Assembly: GCF_002858935.1 (NCBI RefSeq)
Contig: NZ_PJRT01000005.1
Span: 248,001-312,000, forward strand
Length of the DNA: 64,000 nucleotides
Direction: 5' to 3'
Source: Pantoea endophytica
GTDB lineage: Bacteria; Pseudomonadota; Gammaproteobacteria; Enterobacterales; Enterobacteriaceae
A model generated the notes under the pieces. That model ran no database searches. It saw only the letters and a list, made by a program, of their open reading frames with translations, and was not told the origin of the DNA. The translations under genes and the position numbers were made by a program. Below are positions 1 through 8,943 of this stretch, piece after piece (position 1 is the first letter of the stretch; each line of letters starts with the position of its first letter).

Positions 1-1
1 C

Positions 2-1021
2 GCTGACGATCCGCGCTCCCGGCCGCCACTCATCAGGACGGCGACCGTCGAGCCTGCGGCGGGTCAATCTCGCGTTTTTACCGGCATTGTGGCCGCACGT
101 TTTCAGAGCGACCTGGGTTTTCGCGTGTCGGGCAAGGTGCTTGAGCGTCTGGTTGATAAGGGGCAAAGCGTCAAACGCGGCCAGCTGCTGATGAGGCTCG
201 ATCCGGCTGATCTCGCGCTGCAGGTCCGCGCTGCGGAGGGTGCGGTAAACGCCGCCCAGGCACGCGCGCGCCAGACCGGCGATGATGAGAAACGCTATCG
301 TGGATTGGTGGGTTCTGGCGCGGTCTCTGCATCCTCTTACAGTCAAATACGTGCAGCGGCAGATGCCGCGCGTGCCGATCTGAGCGCCGCGCAGGCGCAG
401 GCACGCGTGGCGCTCAACGCCTCGCAATATGCCGTACTGAGTGCTGATGCCGATGGCGTGGTGGTGGATACGTTGGCCGACCCAGGTCAGGTGGTTAGCG
501 CCGGTCAAACGGTTGTGCGCCTCGCCCGCGCCGGTCAGCGTGAGGCGATGGTCAGTCTGCCGGAGACATTGCGCCCGCAGGTGGGATCGCCGGCTACAGC
601 CATCCTGTATGGCAGTGGGATCGAGAATGATGCCAGGCTGCGCGAGTTGTCAGATTCGGCGGATGCAGCAACCCGCACCTACGAAGCACGCTATGTGCTG
701 AGCGGTGCCGCAGCCGGTGCTCCGCTGGGTTCAACCGTAACCCTGCGTATCCCGGAATCTGCGGCGACGCCAGAATCCTGGTCAGTACCGCTCAGTGCGG
801 TGTGGGATGCGGGACGTGGTGCTGGCGTCTGGCTGGTGGAAGGCAAACCCGCCAAAGTCACCTGGCGTGCCGTGACGCTGCTCGGCATCAGCGACGACAG
901 TGCGCGCGTGTCGGGTCCGCTTCAGAGCGGGGAACAGGTAGCCGCGCTGGGCGCACACCTGCTGCATGAAGGTGAAGCCGTCCGCATCGGAATGCCTGGG
1001 TCGCAAGGAGCCACGCCATGA
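2..1021 (+). CDS. RND efflux periplasmic adaptor (membrane fusion protein), 5' end missing
   Basis: This would link an inner-membrane RND pump to an outer-membrane channel in the periplasm. The frame is open to the window edge, so the signal peptide and true start lie upstream; an internal ATG at 89 is not the likely start. The visible part has the family order: a beta-barrel/lipoyl segment (FTGIVAARFQSDLGFRVSG, then GKV and a DKGQSVKRGQ turn), an alanine-rich alpha-hairpin, the second lipoyl half (DGVVVDTLADPGQVVSAGQ) and a C-terminal membrane-proximal domain. Its TGA overlaps the next gene's ATG by 4 bp, so the two are translationally coupled. The substrate cannot be inferred. Confidence 0.9.
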   Translation, partial: ADDPRSRPPLIRTATVEPAAGQSRVFTGIVAARFQSDLGFRVSGKVLERLVDKGQSVKRGQLLMRLDPADLALQVRAAEGAVNAAQARARQTGDDEKRYRGLVGSGAVSASSYSQIRAAADAARADLSAAQAQARVALNASQYAVLSADADGVVVDTLADPGQVVSAGQTVVRLARAGQREAMVSLPETLRPQVGSPATAILYGSGIENDARLRELSDSADAATRTYEARYVLSGAAAGAPLGSTVTLRIPESAATPESWSVPLSAVWDAGRGAGVWLVEGKPAKVTWRAVTLLGISDDSARVSGPLQSGEQVAALGAHLLHEGEAVRIGMPGSQGATP

Positions 1022-4000
1022 GCCGCAACCGCTTTAACCTCTCGGCGCTGGCGGTGCGTGAACGATCGGTCACGCTGTTCCTGATCATTCTCGTTACGGT
1101 CGCTGGCGTAGTGGCTTTTCTGGGTCTGGGAAGAGCGGAAGATCCCCCGTTTACCGTCAAGCAGCTGACGGTGATCACCGCCTGGCCTGGCGCCACCGCG
1201 CAGGAGATGCAGGATCAGGTGGCTGAGCCGCTGGAGAAGCGGCTGCAGGAGCTGAAGTGGTATGACCGCACCGAGACCTATACTCGTCCCGGAATGGCAT
1301 ACACCATGCTTTCCCTACAGGACAGCACGCCACCTTCTGAAGTGCAGGAGCAGTTTTACCAGGCACGCAAAAAGCTCAGCGATGAGGCGCGCAACCTGCC
1401 GGCGGGTGTGATCGGGCCGATGGTTAACGATGAATTCTCGGATGTGGTTTTTGCCCTCTATGCACTGAAAGCAAAGGGTGAACCGCAGCGATTTCTGTCT
1501 CGTGATGCCGAAAAACTTCGTCAGCAGCTGCTACACGTTGCGGGCGTAAAAAAAGTCACCATTACCGGCGAGCAGGCAGAACGTATTTATGTCTCCTTTT
1601 CCAGCGATCGCCTCGCTACGCTGGGCATTACACCGGAACAGATATTTAACGCCCTGAACGGGCAAAATGCCCTGTCACCCGCCGGTTCGATACAAACGCG
1701 CGGGCCCGAGGTGTTTATCCGCCTCGACGGTGCGCTGGATACGCTCGAAAAAATCCGCAACACACCGGTCGTCTCCGGTAATCACACGCTACGGCTTGTC
1801 GACGTGGCCAAGGTCGAACGTGGCTATGTCGATCCGCCCGATTTTCTCATCCGTAATGAGGGTGAACCTGCACTGATGTTGAGCGTGGTAATGAGGGAAG
1901 GCTGGAACGGTCTTGAGCTGGGTAAGGCGCTGGAACAAGAGGTCCGAAATATAAATAGCGACATGCCGCTGGGCATGACGCTCACCAACGTTTCCGACCA
2001 GGCGGTTAACATCAGTTCGGCTGTCGATGAGTTCATGGTGAAGTTCTTCGTGGCTCTGCTGGTGGTGATGGTGGTGTGCTTTGTCAGCATGGGCTGGCGC
2101 GTTGGCATCGTGGTTGCTGCCGCGGTTCCGCTGACGCTTGCCGTGGTATTTGTGGTGATGGCCGCCACGGGAAAAAACTTTGACCGCATCACGCTGGGTT
2201 CACTTATCCTCGCACTGGGTTTACTGGTTGATGACGCCATCATTGCGATAGAGATGATGGTGGTGAAAATGGAAGAGGGCTATGACCGCATCAAAGCATC
2301 GGCCTACGCCTGGAGCCATACAGCCGCGCCGATGCTGGCCGGCACGCTGGTAACCGCGATCGGCTTCATGCCCAACGGCTTTGCGCAGTCCACCGCCGGT
2401 GAATACACCAGCAATATGTTCTGGATCGTGGGGATTGCCCTGATTGCCTCGTGGGTGGTGGCAGTATTGTTTACCCCTTATCTGGGCGTGAAGATGCTGC
2501 CCGACATCAAGCCGGTAGTCGGTGGCCACGCGGCAATCTATAACACCCGCCATTACAATCGCTTCAGACGACTGCTAACCAAAGTCATCGCGCATAAGTG
2601 GTGGGTGGCAGGCGCGGTGATTAGCTGCTTTGTGCTGGCCATCATGGGCATGGGGCTGGTGAAAAAACAGTTCTTCCCAACCTCCGATCGTCCTGAGGTG
2701 CTGGTTGAAGTGCAAATGCCTTACGGCACCTCAATAGAGCAGACCAGCCAGACCACGGCGCGAATTGAGCACTGGCTGAAAAAGCAAAAAGAAACCCGCA
2801 CGGTAACCGCGTATATCGGGCAGGGTGCGCCGCGTTTCTATCTGGCGATGGCCCCGGAATTGCCGGATCCCTCTTTTGCCAAAATCGTGGTGCTGACCAA
2901 CGGCGAGCACGATCGCGATGCGCTGAAGCAGCGTCTGCGACAAGCGGCAGCAGATGGGCTCGCGCCTGAAGCGCAGGTGCGCGTAACACAGCTGGTTTTC
3001 GGTCCCTATTCGCCTTATCCGGTCGCTTACCGGGTGATGGGTCCCGATCCAGACGTACTGCGCCAGCTGGCCGCGAAAGTGAAAGTACTGATGCAGGCCA
3101 GCCCGATGATGCGTACCGTCAACACCGACTGGGGTTCACGCGTGCCGGTAATGCATTTCAGGCTGGATCAGGATCGGCTGCAGGCGATGGGGCTAACGCC
3201 TGCCGGAGCGGCTCGTCAACTGCAGTTCCTACTGAGCGGGGCATCTATCACGGCGATTCGTGAAGATATCCGATCTGTGGAAGTGGTTGGTCGTGCAGCC
3301 GGAGAGGTGCGCCTCGATCCCGCGCGCCTTGACGCTCTGACGTTAGCCGGAGCCGATGGGCAGCGCATTCCACTCTCGCAACTCGGTGAAATCGACATCC
3401 GCATGGAAGATCCGCTGCTGCGCCGCCGCGACAGAACGCCAACCATAACGGTGCGCGGCGATATTGCTGACGGATTGCAGCCACCGGATGTCTCAAGTGC
3501 GTTGAGCCGGGAACTTCAGCCATTAATCGCGTCACTGCCGCCGGGGTACCGTATTGAACAGGCGGGCTCGATTGAGGAGTCGGGTAAAGCGACTAAAGCG
3601 ATGCTGCCGCTGTTCCCAATTATGATTGCCCTGACGCTGCTGATCATCATCCTGCAGGTGCGTTCCATGGCAGCGATGGTGATGGTTTTTCTGACCGCGC
3701 CGCTCGGGCTGGTTGGCGTTGTGCCCATGCTGCTGCTATTCCAGCAGCCCTTTGGCATCAATGCACTGGTTGGGCTGATCGCGCTGTCAGGGATTCTGAT
3801 GCGAAATACGCTGATCCTGATCGGACAAATTCATCAGAATGAGCGGGAAGGCCACGATCCTTTCAAGGCTATCGTTGAGGCAACGGTGCAGCGCGCCCGG
3901 CCGGTTCTGCTGACAGCGCTAGCGGCGATTCTGGCATTTATTCCACTGACGCACTCCGTGTTCTGGGGCACGCTGGCTTACACGCTGATTGGCGGGACGC

Positions 4001-4068
4001 TGGGCGGCACTATTATGACGCTGGTGTTTTTACCGGCGATGTATGCCATCTGGTTCCGTGTCAGGTAG
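1018..4068 (+). CDS. RND family efflux permease (1016 aa)
   Basis: This is an inner-membrane proton-driven RND pump of AcrB-like length. It has an N-terminal membrane helix, a large first periplasmic domain (GRAEDPPFTVKQ, WPGATAQEMQ), a central membrane block with the double-aspartate relay motif LLVDDAIIAIE, a second periplasmic domain and a C-terminal helix block with LSGILMRNTLILI. The lysine that follows this position in AcrB is an arginine here, as in the other three pumps of the window. It pairs with the upstream adaptor. No outer-membrane channel gene follows, so a TolC-like protein encoded elsewhere is presumably used. Resistance or metabolite export is likely but the substrate is unknown. 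Confidence 0.93.
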   Translation: MSRNRFNLSALAVRERSVTLFLIILVTVAGVVAFLGLGRAEDPPFTVKQLTVITAWPGATAQEMQDQVAEPLEKRLQELKWYDRTETYTRPGMAYTMLSLQDSTPPSEVQEQFYQARKKLSDEARNLPAGVIGPMVNDEFSDVVFALYALKAKGEPQRFLSRDAEKLRQQLLHVAGVKKVTITGEQAERIYVSFSSDRLATLGITPEQIFNALNGQNALSPAGSIQTRGPEVFIRLDGALDTLEKIRNTPVVSGNHTLRLVDVAKVERGYVDPPDFLIRNEGEPALMLSVVMREGWNGLELGKALEQEVRNINSDMPLGMTLTNVSDQAVNISSAVDEFMVKFFVALLVVMVVCFVSMGWRVGIVVAAAVPLTLAVVFVVMAATGKNFDRITLGSLILALGLLVDDAIIAIEMMVVKMEEGYDRIKASAYAWSHTAAPMLAGTLVTAIGFMPNGFAQSTAGEYTSNMFWIVGIALIASWVVAVLFTPYLGVKMLPDIKPVVGGHAAIYNTRHYNRFRRLLTKVIAHKWWVAGAVISCFVLAIMGMGLVKKQFFPTSDRPEVLVEVQMPYGTSIEQTSQTTARIEHWLKKQKETRTVTAYIGQGAPRFYLAMAPELPDPSFAKIVVLTNGEHDRDALKQRLRQAAADGLAPEAQVRVTQLVFGPYSPYPVAYRVMGPDPDVLRQLAAKVKVLMQASPMMRTVNTDWGSRVPVMHFRLDQDRLQAMGLTPAGAARQLQFLLSGASITAIREDIRSVEVVGRAAGEVRLDPARLDALTLAGADGQRIPLSQLGEIDIRMEDPLLRRRDRTPTITVRGDIADGLQPPDVSSALSRELQPLIASLPPGYRIEQAGSIEESGKATKAMLPLFPIMIALTLLIIILQVRSMAAMVMVFLTAPLGLVGVVPMLLLFQQPFGINALVGLIALSGILMRNTLILIGQIHQNEREGHDPFKAIVEATVQRARPVLLTALAAILAFIPLTHSVFWGTLAYTLIGGTLGGTIMTLVFLPAMYAIWFRVR

Positions 4069-4080
4069 GCTAATGCTGAA

Positions 4081-4106
4081 AAAAATCCCCGCCTGGAGCG
4101 GGGAAG
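4081..4106 (-). terminator. GC-rich hairpin with T-tract on the minus strand
   Basis: The stem TCCCCGC/GCGGGGA has a 5-nt loop (4086-4104). The A-run at 4079-4085 gives a U-run only for minus-strand transcripts. On the plus strand it lies just after the RND gene and may still slow transcription there. Confidence 0.5.
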
Positions 4107-4900
4107 GAAGTATGAACAATATGCAAAGACTCTCGCACGCTGTGCGTGCTGTGTGTAACCTTCGTACCAAGTATGAAGCGATAAAAGAGTAGTAGCAGTA
4201 TTTAACGCCTGCAACTCAGGTCCACAAATAAAAATGAAAAGGCTCGGGCACGAGGCCTTTATCACTTCAATCATCACAGTAATGGTCTGGTAGACAGTCC
4301 TGAAATCACTGCCTGGCTTCGTTTATCCTCGTCAGTAAAACCCGAGCGTTACTTATCAACGTGGTCTTTTAAAAATGAGAAATCGATTAATAAATGGCAT
4401 TTATTTGGAATGGCCAAATAAAAATTATCAATATTCTTGATGATTGAGTCCATAAATAACCGAAGCGGTTTCATTTTGATAAAGATGCAATTTAAATGAC
4501 TGTAATAGGAGCTAAAATAAAAAAATATAACCCGTGCATTTTTTTTAATCTCCTATAAATTGACCCAGCGGTACTCTCCGCACGTAACGAATGATGCTTT
4601 GCATCGCCTCTGAAAGCGTTAGAGATTTCCACTTTCAGAGGTCATTTTTTCCTGCCATAAAAGTCCAATCCTTTTTACTTGCCCTATCTCATATTAAATA
4701 TTCATCAATTCACGCCAATAAAGCTGTACAACATTGCGATCATTGTATAAGTTTACTGCATGACGATCTGATTAAATTATGAACACGTGAGGTTTCCTTG
4801 CAACAGAACCTGGGAAAATGCCATTCAGTAAATGATATTGCAGCGTTTTTCAGCCGCATCTCTCTCTCTTCTCAACACTAAATGTTGAACAGAGAGTGAT
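4107..4900. other. AT-rich intergenic region, no supported gene
   Basis: About 800 bp lie between the RND permease and the first connector gene. A small inverted repeat (GCACGC/GCGTGC, 4135-4149) and a bulged hairpin (AAAGGCTCG/CGAGGCCTTT, 4238-4260) are present and could belong to a small RNA, but no complete promoter-terminator pair was recognised. Short open frames here have no ribosome binding site or recognisable composition. Confidence 0.4.
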
Positions 4901-5185
4901 ATGAAAAATCACCATGAACAAAAGTTGAGTGATCTTCTCATCGGCGAGGCGGTAATAGCATTGCTGCGCGAAAAAGCCGGCATCTCGCGACGTGCGCTCC
5001 TCTCGAAACTTGAATGGATGCTGAAAGCCGAAAAGGATGAAGAACGCGCGCGCGCAATACTTCTCGCTATGCAGGATGTTAAGAAAGAAATTGCCGAGAG
5101 TGAATCCCCTAAAGTTGAAGACCGGGAGCACATGGCAAATTTTGATATAGACAAATTCGGTAATGACGACTCAACCCGACATTAA
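4901..5185 (+). CDS. YmgA-like small connector protein (94 aa)
   Basis: A small, charged, helical cytoplasmic protein resembling E. coli YmgA, one of the YcgZ/YmgA/AriR group that acts through the Rcs phosphorelay to alter biofilm matrix and acid resistance. The N-terminal segment (LIGEAVIALLREK) and the following Leu/Lys/Glu-rich helices match the family pattern. The C-terminal tail is longer and polar. It is followed 64 bp downstream by an AriR-like gene on the same strand, which mirrors the E. coli gene order. Assignment is by sequence feel and context. The role in Rcs signalling is inferred from E. coli and is not shown here. Confidence 0.7.
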   Translation: MKNHHEQKLSDLLIGEAVIALLREKAGISRRALLSKLEWMLKAEKDEERARAILLAMQDVKKEIAESESPKVEDREHMANFDIDKFGNDDSTRH

Positions 5186-5249
5186 CGCCGGCTAAGGGCT
5201 TAAGTGCGTGGAAGAGAGACAAAAATGCGCAACTCAGTAAGGATATTTT

Positions 5250-5501
5250 ATGCAGCAGAATACTATCGAGTCAGACCTGCAGAGTTATTTACACAGCACC
5301 GGTGACCAGTATGCACAGGAAAAAGAAGTCATTGGTATCATCGTAAAGTCATTGATCGCAGAGAGAGGAAGAGTGACGAACAAGGCCATCATCATGAGTC
5401 TGATAGCGGAGCTGGAGAGTGCGACAGATATTGAGCAACTCGATGTGCTGCGCAACTGCCTTGAAATCGTTGTAGGCCGTACGCCTAATGATGATGATTA
5501 A
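5250..5501 (+). CDS. ariR: AriR/YmgB-like biofilm and acid-resistance connector (83 aa)
   Basis: This closely follows the AriR (YmgB) pattern: an N-terminal polar stretch, then a helix containing EKEVIGIIVKSL, then NKAIIMSLIAELE, and a C-terminal helix LEIVVGRTPNDDD corresponding to the conserved end of AriR. In E. coli this small protein forms a helical dimer and influences biofilm and acid resistance through RcsB. It has a good Shine-Dalgarno (AAGGAT) and a clear terminator 28 bp after the stop. A second AriR-like gene lies on the opposite strand just beyond. Confidence 0.85.
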   Translation: MQQNTIESDLQSYLHSTGDQYAQEKEVIGIIVKSLIAERGRVTNKAIIMSLIAELESATDIEQLDVLRNCLEIVVGRTPNDDD

Positions 5502-5528
5502 TAAAACAAACTATTCTATTTGCCTATC

Positions 5529-5561
5529 AGCGGGGAGAGTTGTGTCAATTCCCCGCTTTTC
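5529..5561 (+). terminator. Rho-independent terminator after the AriR-like gene
   Basis: Perfect 8-bp stem AGCGGGGA/TCCCCGCT (5529-5536 and 5550-5557) followed by TTTCT. It sits between the convergent ends of the plus-strand and minus-strand AriR-like genes. Confidence 0.75.
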
Positions 5562-5614
5562 TGACCGCTACATCCATATTAAAAATACTGATCCTCATGT
5601 CCCTGAGACTTTAC

Positions 5615-5899
5615 TCACCAGTAAAAAAATGCCCAACGTTCTTCTTCACCCGGAGTAAAGCCCACCACCATCTTCAACGCGTTGAGTAACGCGTCAAGTT
5701 GCAACGGGTCCGTGGTATTTTCAATTTCCGAGATGAAGTACAAAATAATGGCGCTATTGGAGACACTCTTACCCTGACTCTCAAGCGTCTGGATGGCGGA
5801 GTCAATCAGTGTCTTCTCCGCAGAAAGGTTGTCACCTGCGTTTTGGAGATAGTCAGTAATGTCTATTTCGCGGGACGTTTGCTGTGCGCTTTGTTGCAT
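5615..5899 (-). CDS. Second AriR/YmgB-like connector protein (94 aa)
   Basis: A paralogue of the gene at 5250-5501 on the opposite strand. It shares the motif order: ITDYLQNAGDN, SAEKTLIDSAIQTL, NSAIILYFISEIENTTD and a C-terminal MVVGFTPGEEE. It carries an aromatic C-terminal extension (WAFFYW) absent from the plus-strand copy. The start is supported by GGAGA just upstream of the ATG. The convergent pair suggests local duplication with inversion, followed by divergence. The likely function is RcsB-type connector activity, inferred from the family. Confidence 0.8.
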   Translation of the reverse strand: MQQSAQQTSREIDITDYLQNAGDNLSAEKTLIDSAIQTLESQGKSVSNSAIILYFISEIENTTDPLQLDALLNALKMVVGFTPGEEERWAFFYW

Positions 5900-6148
5900 T
5901 TTCTCTCCTTGTGATCAGATATTTCTGCGGCAACGTTTGAAAGATGTTTACGCTATTGCGTTGGGTGTTGGCTAAACAAACCCATGCTTTCTGGGCTATT
6001 TACCCAGTTAAAAGTCATTCAAAACTAAATTTAGCGCATATTTCTGTTATGGCACGCCTTTCATGGATAAAAATCCATTAATGAGCGGTTTAAAGCCTGA
6101 ATCCCTTCGACGGGATCGTGACTGGCTTATCTCGCCAACAGATAAAAC

Positions 6149-6391
6149 TTAGCGATCAAACAGCATGCCGATTAATGTCTGATAATGGCGTTCTTCTTCT
6201 TGAGTGGCTGCGACTTCGAGACGTCTTAACAGTTTAGTGCAGATAGCCTTACGATTAAGGTTCTTGCCTGCCCGAAGGATTTCGACAACAATTTGACCTA
6301 GCGTTTCTTGCTGAGTTGGCGCGCTTGCTTTGCTAAAATAATGTGCAATATCGCTGGCTGTATCGGGAAATTTAGAAACACTCTGACGCAT
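6149..6391 (-). CDS. ycgZ: YcgZ-like two-component connector protein (80 aa)
   Basis: Strong resemblance to E. coli YcgZ: an N-terminal segment ending in HYFSKA, then TQQETLGQIVVEILRAGKN, then LNRKAICTKLLRRLE and a C-terminal EEERHYQTLIGMLF. In E. coli, ycgZ opens the blue-light and low-temperature controlled ycgZ-ymgA-ariR operon repressed by BluR, and its product modulates the Rcs system. Here it is a single minus-strand gene about 250 bp from the AriR-like copy. GAGG lies 5 nt before the ATG. No BluR/BluF photoreceptor genes are in the window. Confidence 0.88.
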   Translation of the reverse strand: MRQSVSKFPDTASDIAHYFSKASAPTQQETLGQIVVEILRAGKNLNRKAICTKLLRRLEVAATQEEERHYQTLIGMLFDR

Positions 6392-6731
6392 GCGAACCTC
6401 GTAAAAGTTGGGATAGTCGATTCTGTCTGAACATAAAGTTAGACAATCTTTTAAAACTTGTACAGGATTAATTTATCTGTACAGATTTTCTTTTCAAGCA
6501 AAAGATGCTTATCCTTTTTATTCAGGTAGTTATGTTTGGTTGTAAGATCAGCTGTCGGGTTCTGGTTGTTGAAGATAAGGGTAAATTTGTACAAAGAGAG
6601 AGGAGGCGATTAACTGGAGGAGGGGGTATTGAAAGGTTCAGGGAATGAAGTCTGTTTAACTCACTTACTTATCGACATAATGCGGAGCGCCCTGAGGCGC
6701 ATCCTTAACCTGAATCAACGTTAGTCACCCA
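6392..6731. other. AT-rich intergenic region upstream of ycgZ
   Basis: About 340 bp without a supported gene. It should hold the ycgZ promoter on the minus strand and the 3' end of the next connector gene. A polypurine patch (near 6590-6625) is the only notable feature. Confidence 0.4.
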
Positions 6732-7001
6732 TTAACGATCATTGTTGATAGCGCGTAAATGTCTGGATGCTGAAAGCCAACGTAGCTCTTCGCGGTTTCG
6801 TGGGGAGGTTTCGACAAAGGCTTTTAGCCAGCGTCTGGCGTCGGCTATCTGAGCAAGTCTATTGTCGCTGGCATCGCCTTCGGCCATGGTGCCCAACTCA
6901 ATGATGAGGGAGTGAATGTTGATTTCCTTCTGACTCACAGCAAGATTAATCACTGCCTCGCCAATAATGATATGGCCTTGTTCTTCGTCATGAAATAACA
7001 C
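6732..7001 (-). CDS. YmgA-like small connector protein (89 aa)
   Basis: A small soluble helical protein with an N-terminal IIIGEAVINLAVSQKEI followed by SLIIELGTMAEGD and an alanine/arginine helix. The IGEA-V core is shared with the YmgA-like protein at 4901-5185 and with the next gene at 7428-7688, so the three look paralogous. The start is GTG, supported by GGAGG 7 nt upstream; no ATG fits. Function is inferred only from membership in the connector cluster. Confidence 0.65.
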   Translation of the reverse strand: MLFHDEEQGHIIIGEAVINLAVSQKEINIHSLIIELGTMAEGDASDNRLAQIADARRWLKAFVETSPRNREELRWLSASRHLRAINNDR

Positions 7002-7427
7002 TGCGTTTCCTCCAATATTTTCGATTACCGTAAGAATAGTGTAGTAACAAACGTCCTTAAGGTCTTTAAGATTGTTTAGAGATTTCGGTTTATCAAATTA
7101 TGCATGTTAATGTTGCTGCTCAACTTGCTGATAATTATCTTAAATTATGCCAGATGTAAACGCATTGCTTAATGATAAAGAAAAGTCTCAAATTTCGAGG
7201 GAAAATAATGAAATCGTTTTCAAGACAAAACTTGCCTCAATTAATGAAGATTTTGATACGTAATTTGGGAATGGGAAATGAATATTGCCAAATGACCGGT
7301 GGGGATTAATTAAGGAAGGGGAGAGTGTCGTCCCTGACATTTTCTCCAGCCGGTACACGTTAAACGCGACCGTTGAGGTCATCTTCGTCGTCGTCTTCCG
7401 GCCAGAGCCGGACTACGTCCTTAGGCG
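7002..7427. other. Intergenic region with a possible out-of-frame coding tail
   Basis: Mostly AT-rich and apparently noncoding. The last ~75 bp (about 7353-7427), read on the minus strand in the -1 frame of the neighbouring gene, encodes LTPKDVVRLWPEDDDEDD before a TAA. This looks more protein-like than random and is discussed as a finding. Confidence 0.35.
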
Positions 7428-7688
7428 TCAGTTCGTTTCGTCGTTCAAGCCTGCAAGCGTCTGCAGGTAAGGCACATTATGGACAGCGCGATCGGGCTCT
7501 TCGAAACTCTTCAACCATTTTGTGGCTTCAGAAATATCAGACAACCTTGCCTTGCTGCCGCCTGCATTTGCCATATGTTCCAGTTCGTCAATCAGCGATT
7601 TTACGCTGACAACTCTCTGTCCCAAGGCAATACTCAGTGCCGCTTCGCCAATAATGACGTAGCCTTTCCCGTCGTGTTGAAAAGACAT
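7428..7688 (-). CDS. YmgA-like small connector protein (86 aa), possibly frameshifted at the C-terminus
   Basis: A paralogue of 6732-7001: an N-terminal YVIIGEAALSIALGQRVVS, then SLIDELEHMANAG, then a helix ending KWLKSFEEPD. GGAGG stands 7 nt before the ATG. The frame ends at TGA after LAGLNDETN. A -1 shift near the last codons would join it to a further acidic tail of about 23 residues, so the gene may carry a frameshift or use recoding. Role inferred as a connector protein from neighbours. Confidence 0.65.
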   Translation of the reverse strand: MSFQHDGKGYVIIGEAALSIALGQRVVSVKSLIDELEHMANAGGSKARLSDISEATKWLKSFEEPDRAVHNVPYLQTLAGLNDETN

Positions 7689-8325
7689 TAACCATCCTCC
7701 ATTTTCACGTTTATGACAACCTCGACTTAAACTGTAGGCGCTATGACGGATTTAGCTAAAGGTTAATTCCTAAAAGTCATGAAATCTTAGATTTATATAT
7801 TTTCTAAGTGACTGTTCACTGCCGTTATTAGGTGCTAATGCAGGGTGATATTATGTACAACTTTGCATGAAAGAGGTTTAATGTTAAAGGCGTTAAGCGC
7901 TTTTCAATGATGGATATTAACTCGGTGAAATAATGGGAAGGCACTACAAAAAGGGCTGATATATTTAATTCTAAAGTAATCCGTGAACAGCTGTATAAAT
8001 ATGAAAGCGCAAGGATGCAATAAAATCCTTTGCAGGTAACGATATTGGTTTCGTTACATTTACGGATAGCCAGCTTATTACGCGGAAGTTGGCGGACACC
8101 AGCTGCATATTATGCACCGCGCTGTTATATCTTGAGCCCCCACCCAGCCATAGCGTATCCACAAGACGTGCGTCTGTAGAACTTTCAGGGACTGCCCCGA
8201 TGTATAGGTTGCCCGAGTAGCAACTGATAACCATAGACGAATGTGTTCAGTGCTCAGTCAGAGTGATAAGTTTCCACTATTAGGTCTAACGGGATGCGGC
8301 AGAAAAAGTGTCTCAGAACTGATGC
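7689..8325. other. Intergenic region, no supported gene
   Basis: About 640 bp between a connector gene and the kinase-like gene. Two small adjacent inverted repeats occur (CAAGGAT/ATCCTTTG around 8009-8032 and GTAACG/CGTTAC at 8036-8057). A minus-strand open frame at 7971-8234 has no ribosome binding site or recognisable motif. It may be decayed sequence. Confidence 0.35.
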
Positions 8326-8943
8326 CTAAAGGTCATTCAGCAGTTTGTAGATCTCATTTACAACCTGCAGGGTTGCGTGTTCGATCATCCCTTCATTACG
8401 ACATAAAACCCAGCCGTGTTCTGCAACGGCTCGCTCGAACGACTGAGTACAAGCGACATGATCTTCCAGCTTATGCACCACCGTACTACTCAACCCGCGC
8501 GTTCTGGCCGCAGCCCTTGCCCATGAAATTTCAGGCGCAGTAACAACCCCGACATGCAGGTCCGGCGCTTGCACGTTTCGATCAATGTTTAACTGTAAAA
8601 TCTCAGCAAATGGAACCATCCGGCGAAACGCGGCATCCGACGGGTACCAGCGATCCATCAAAATGATGCTGTTCGGTGGCTGTTTAGTCAGCACATGTTG
8701 GGAAATCCATGCACGGCTATCAGCAAAGCGCGCACAAACTTCCCGCTCTAAAACCATGGAGGGATTTCTGGCCAGCCTGTTCACCAGAGCCATTGTTTCT
8801 CTCCTGAAGGGGTCGCTTTTTTTCTCGCAAAGCCGGATTACCTTAATGTTATCTGACCTGAGTACTTTCGTAATGGCTTCCAGTAGCGTGGTTTTACCGA
8901 CGCCTTTGGGTCCATCCAGAGAAACAAACAGTGGACGGCTCAT
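8326..8943 (-). CDS. Thymidylate-kinase-like P-loop protein (205 aa)
   Basis: This resembles the dTMP kinase/deoxynucleoside kinase fold. A Walker A loop GPKGVGKT is at residues 11-18, and a DRWYPSDAAFRR segment corresponds to the DR(Y)-x-S motif of thymidylate kinases. An arginine-rich lid-like region (AAARTRGLSS) precedes a helical C-terminus. The length is close to bacterial dTMP kinases, but this is an accessory relative, not the housekeeping tmk, which normally sits next to holB. A phosphotransferase of nucleotides or a related small molecule is likely; the substrate is unknown. No strong Shine-Dalgarno is visible before the ATG. Confidence 0.75.
   Translation of the reverse strand: MSRPLFVSLDGPKGVGKTTLLEAITKVLRSDNIKVIRLCEKKSDPFRRETMALVNRLARNPSMVLEREVCARFADSRAWISQHVLTKQPPNSIILMDRWYPSDAAFRRMVPFAEILQLNIDRNVQAPDLHVGVVTAPEISWARAAARTRGLSSTVVHKLEDHVACTQSFERAVAEHGWVLCRNEGMIEHATLQVVNEIYKLLNDL

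Noticed and set aside
3978..4277. Minus-strand open frame overlapping the first RND permease end
   Set aside because: It overlaps a certain gene and a terminator hairpin and has no motif.
4591..4782. Plus-strand open frame of 63 codons in the AT-rich gap
   Set aside because: No ribosome binding site, no hydrophobic or domain pattern.
7971..8234. Minus-strand open frame of 87 codons
   Set aside because: No ribosome binding site, no family resemblance, and small inverted repeats inside; possibly decayed DNA.
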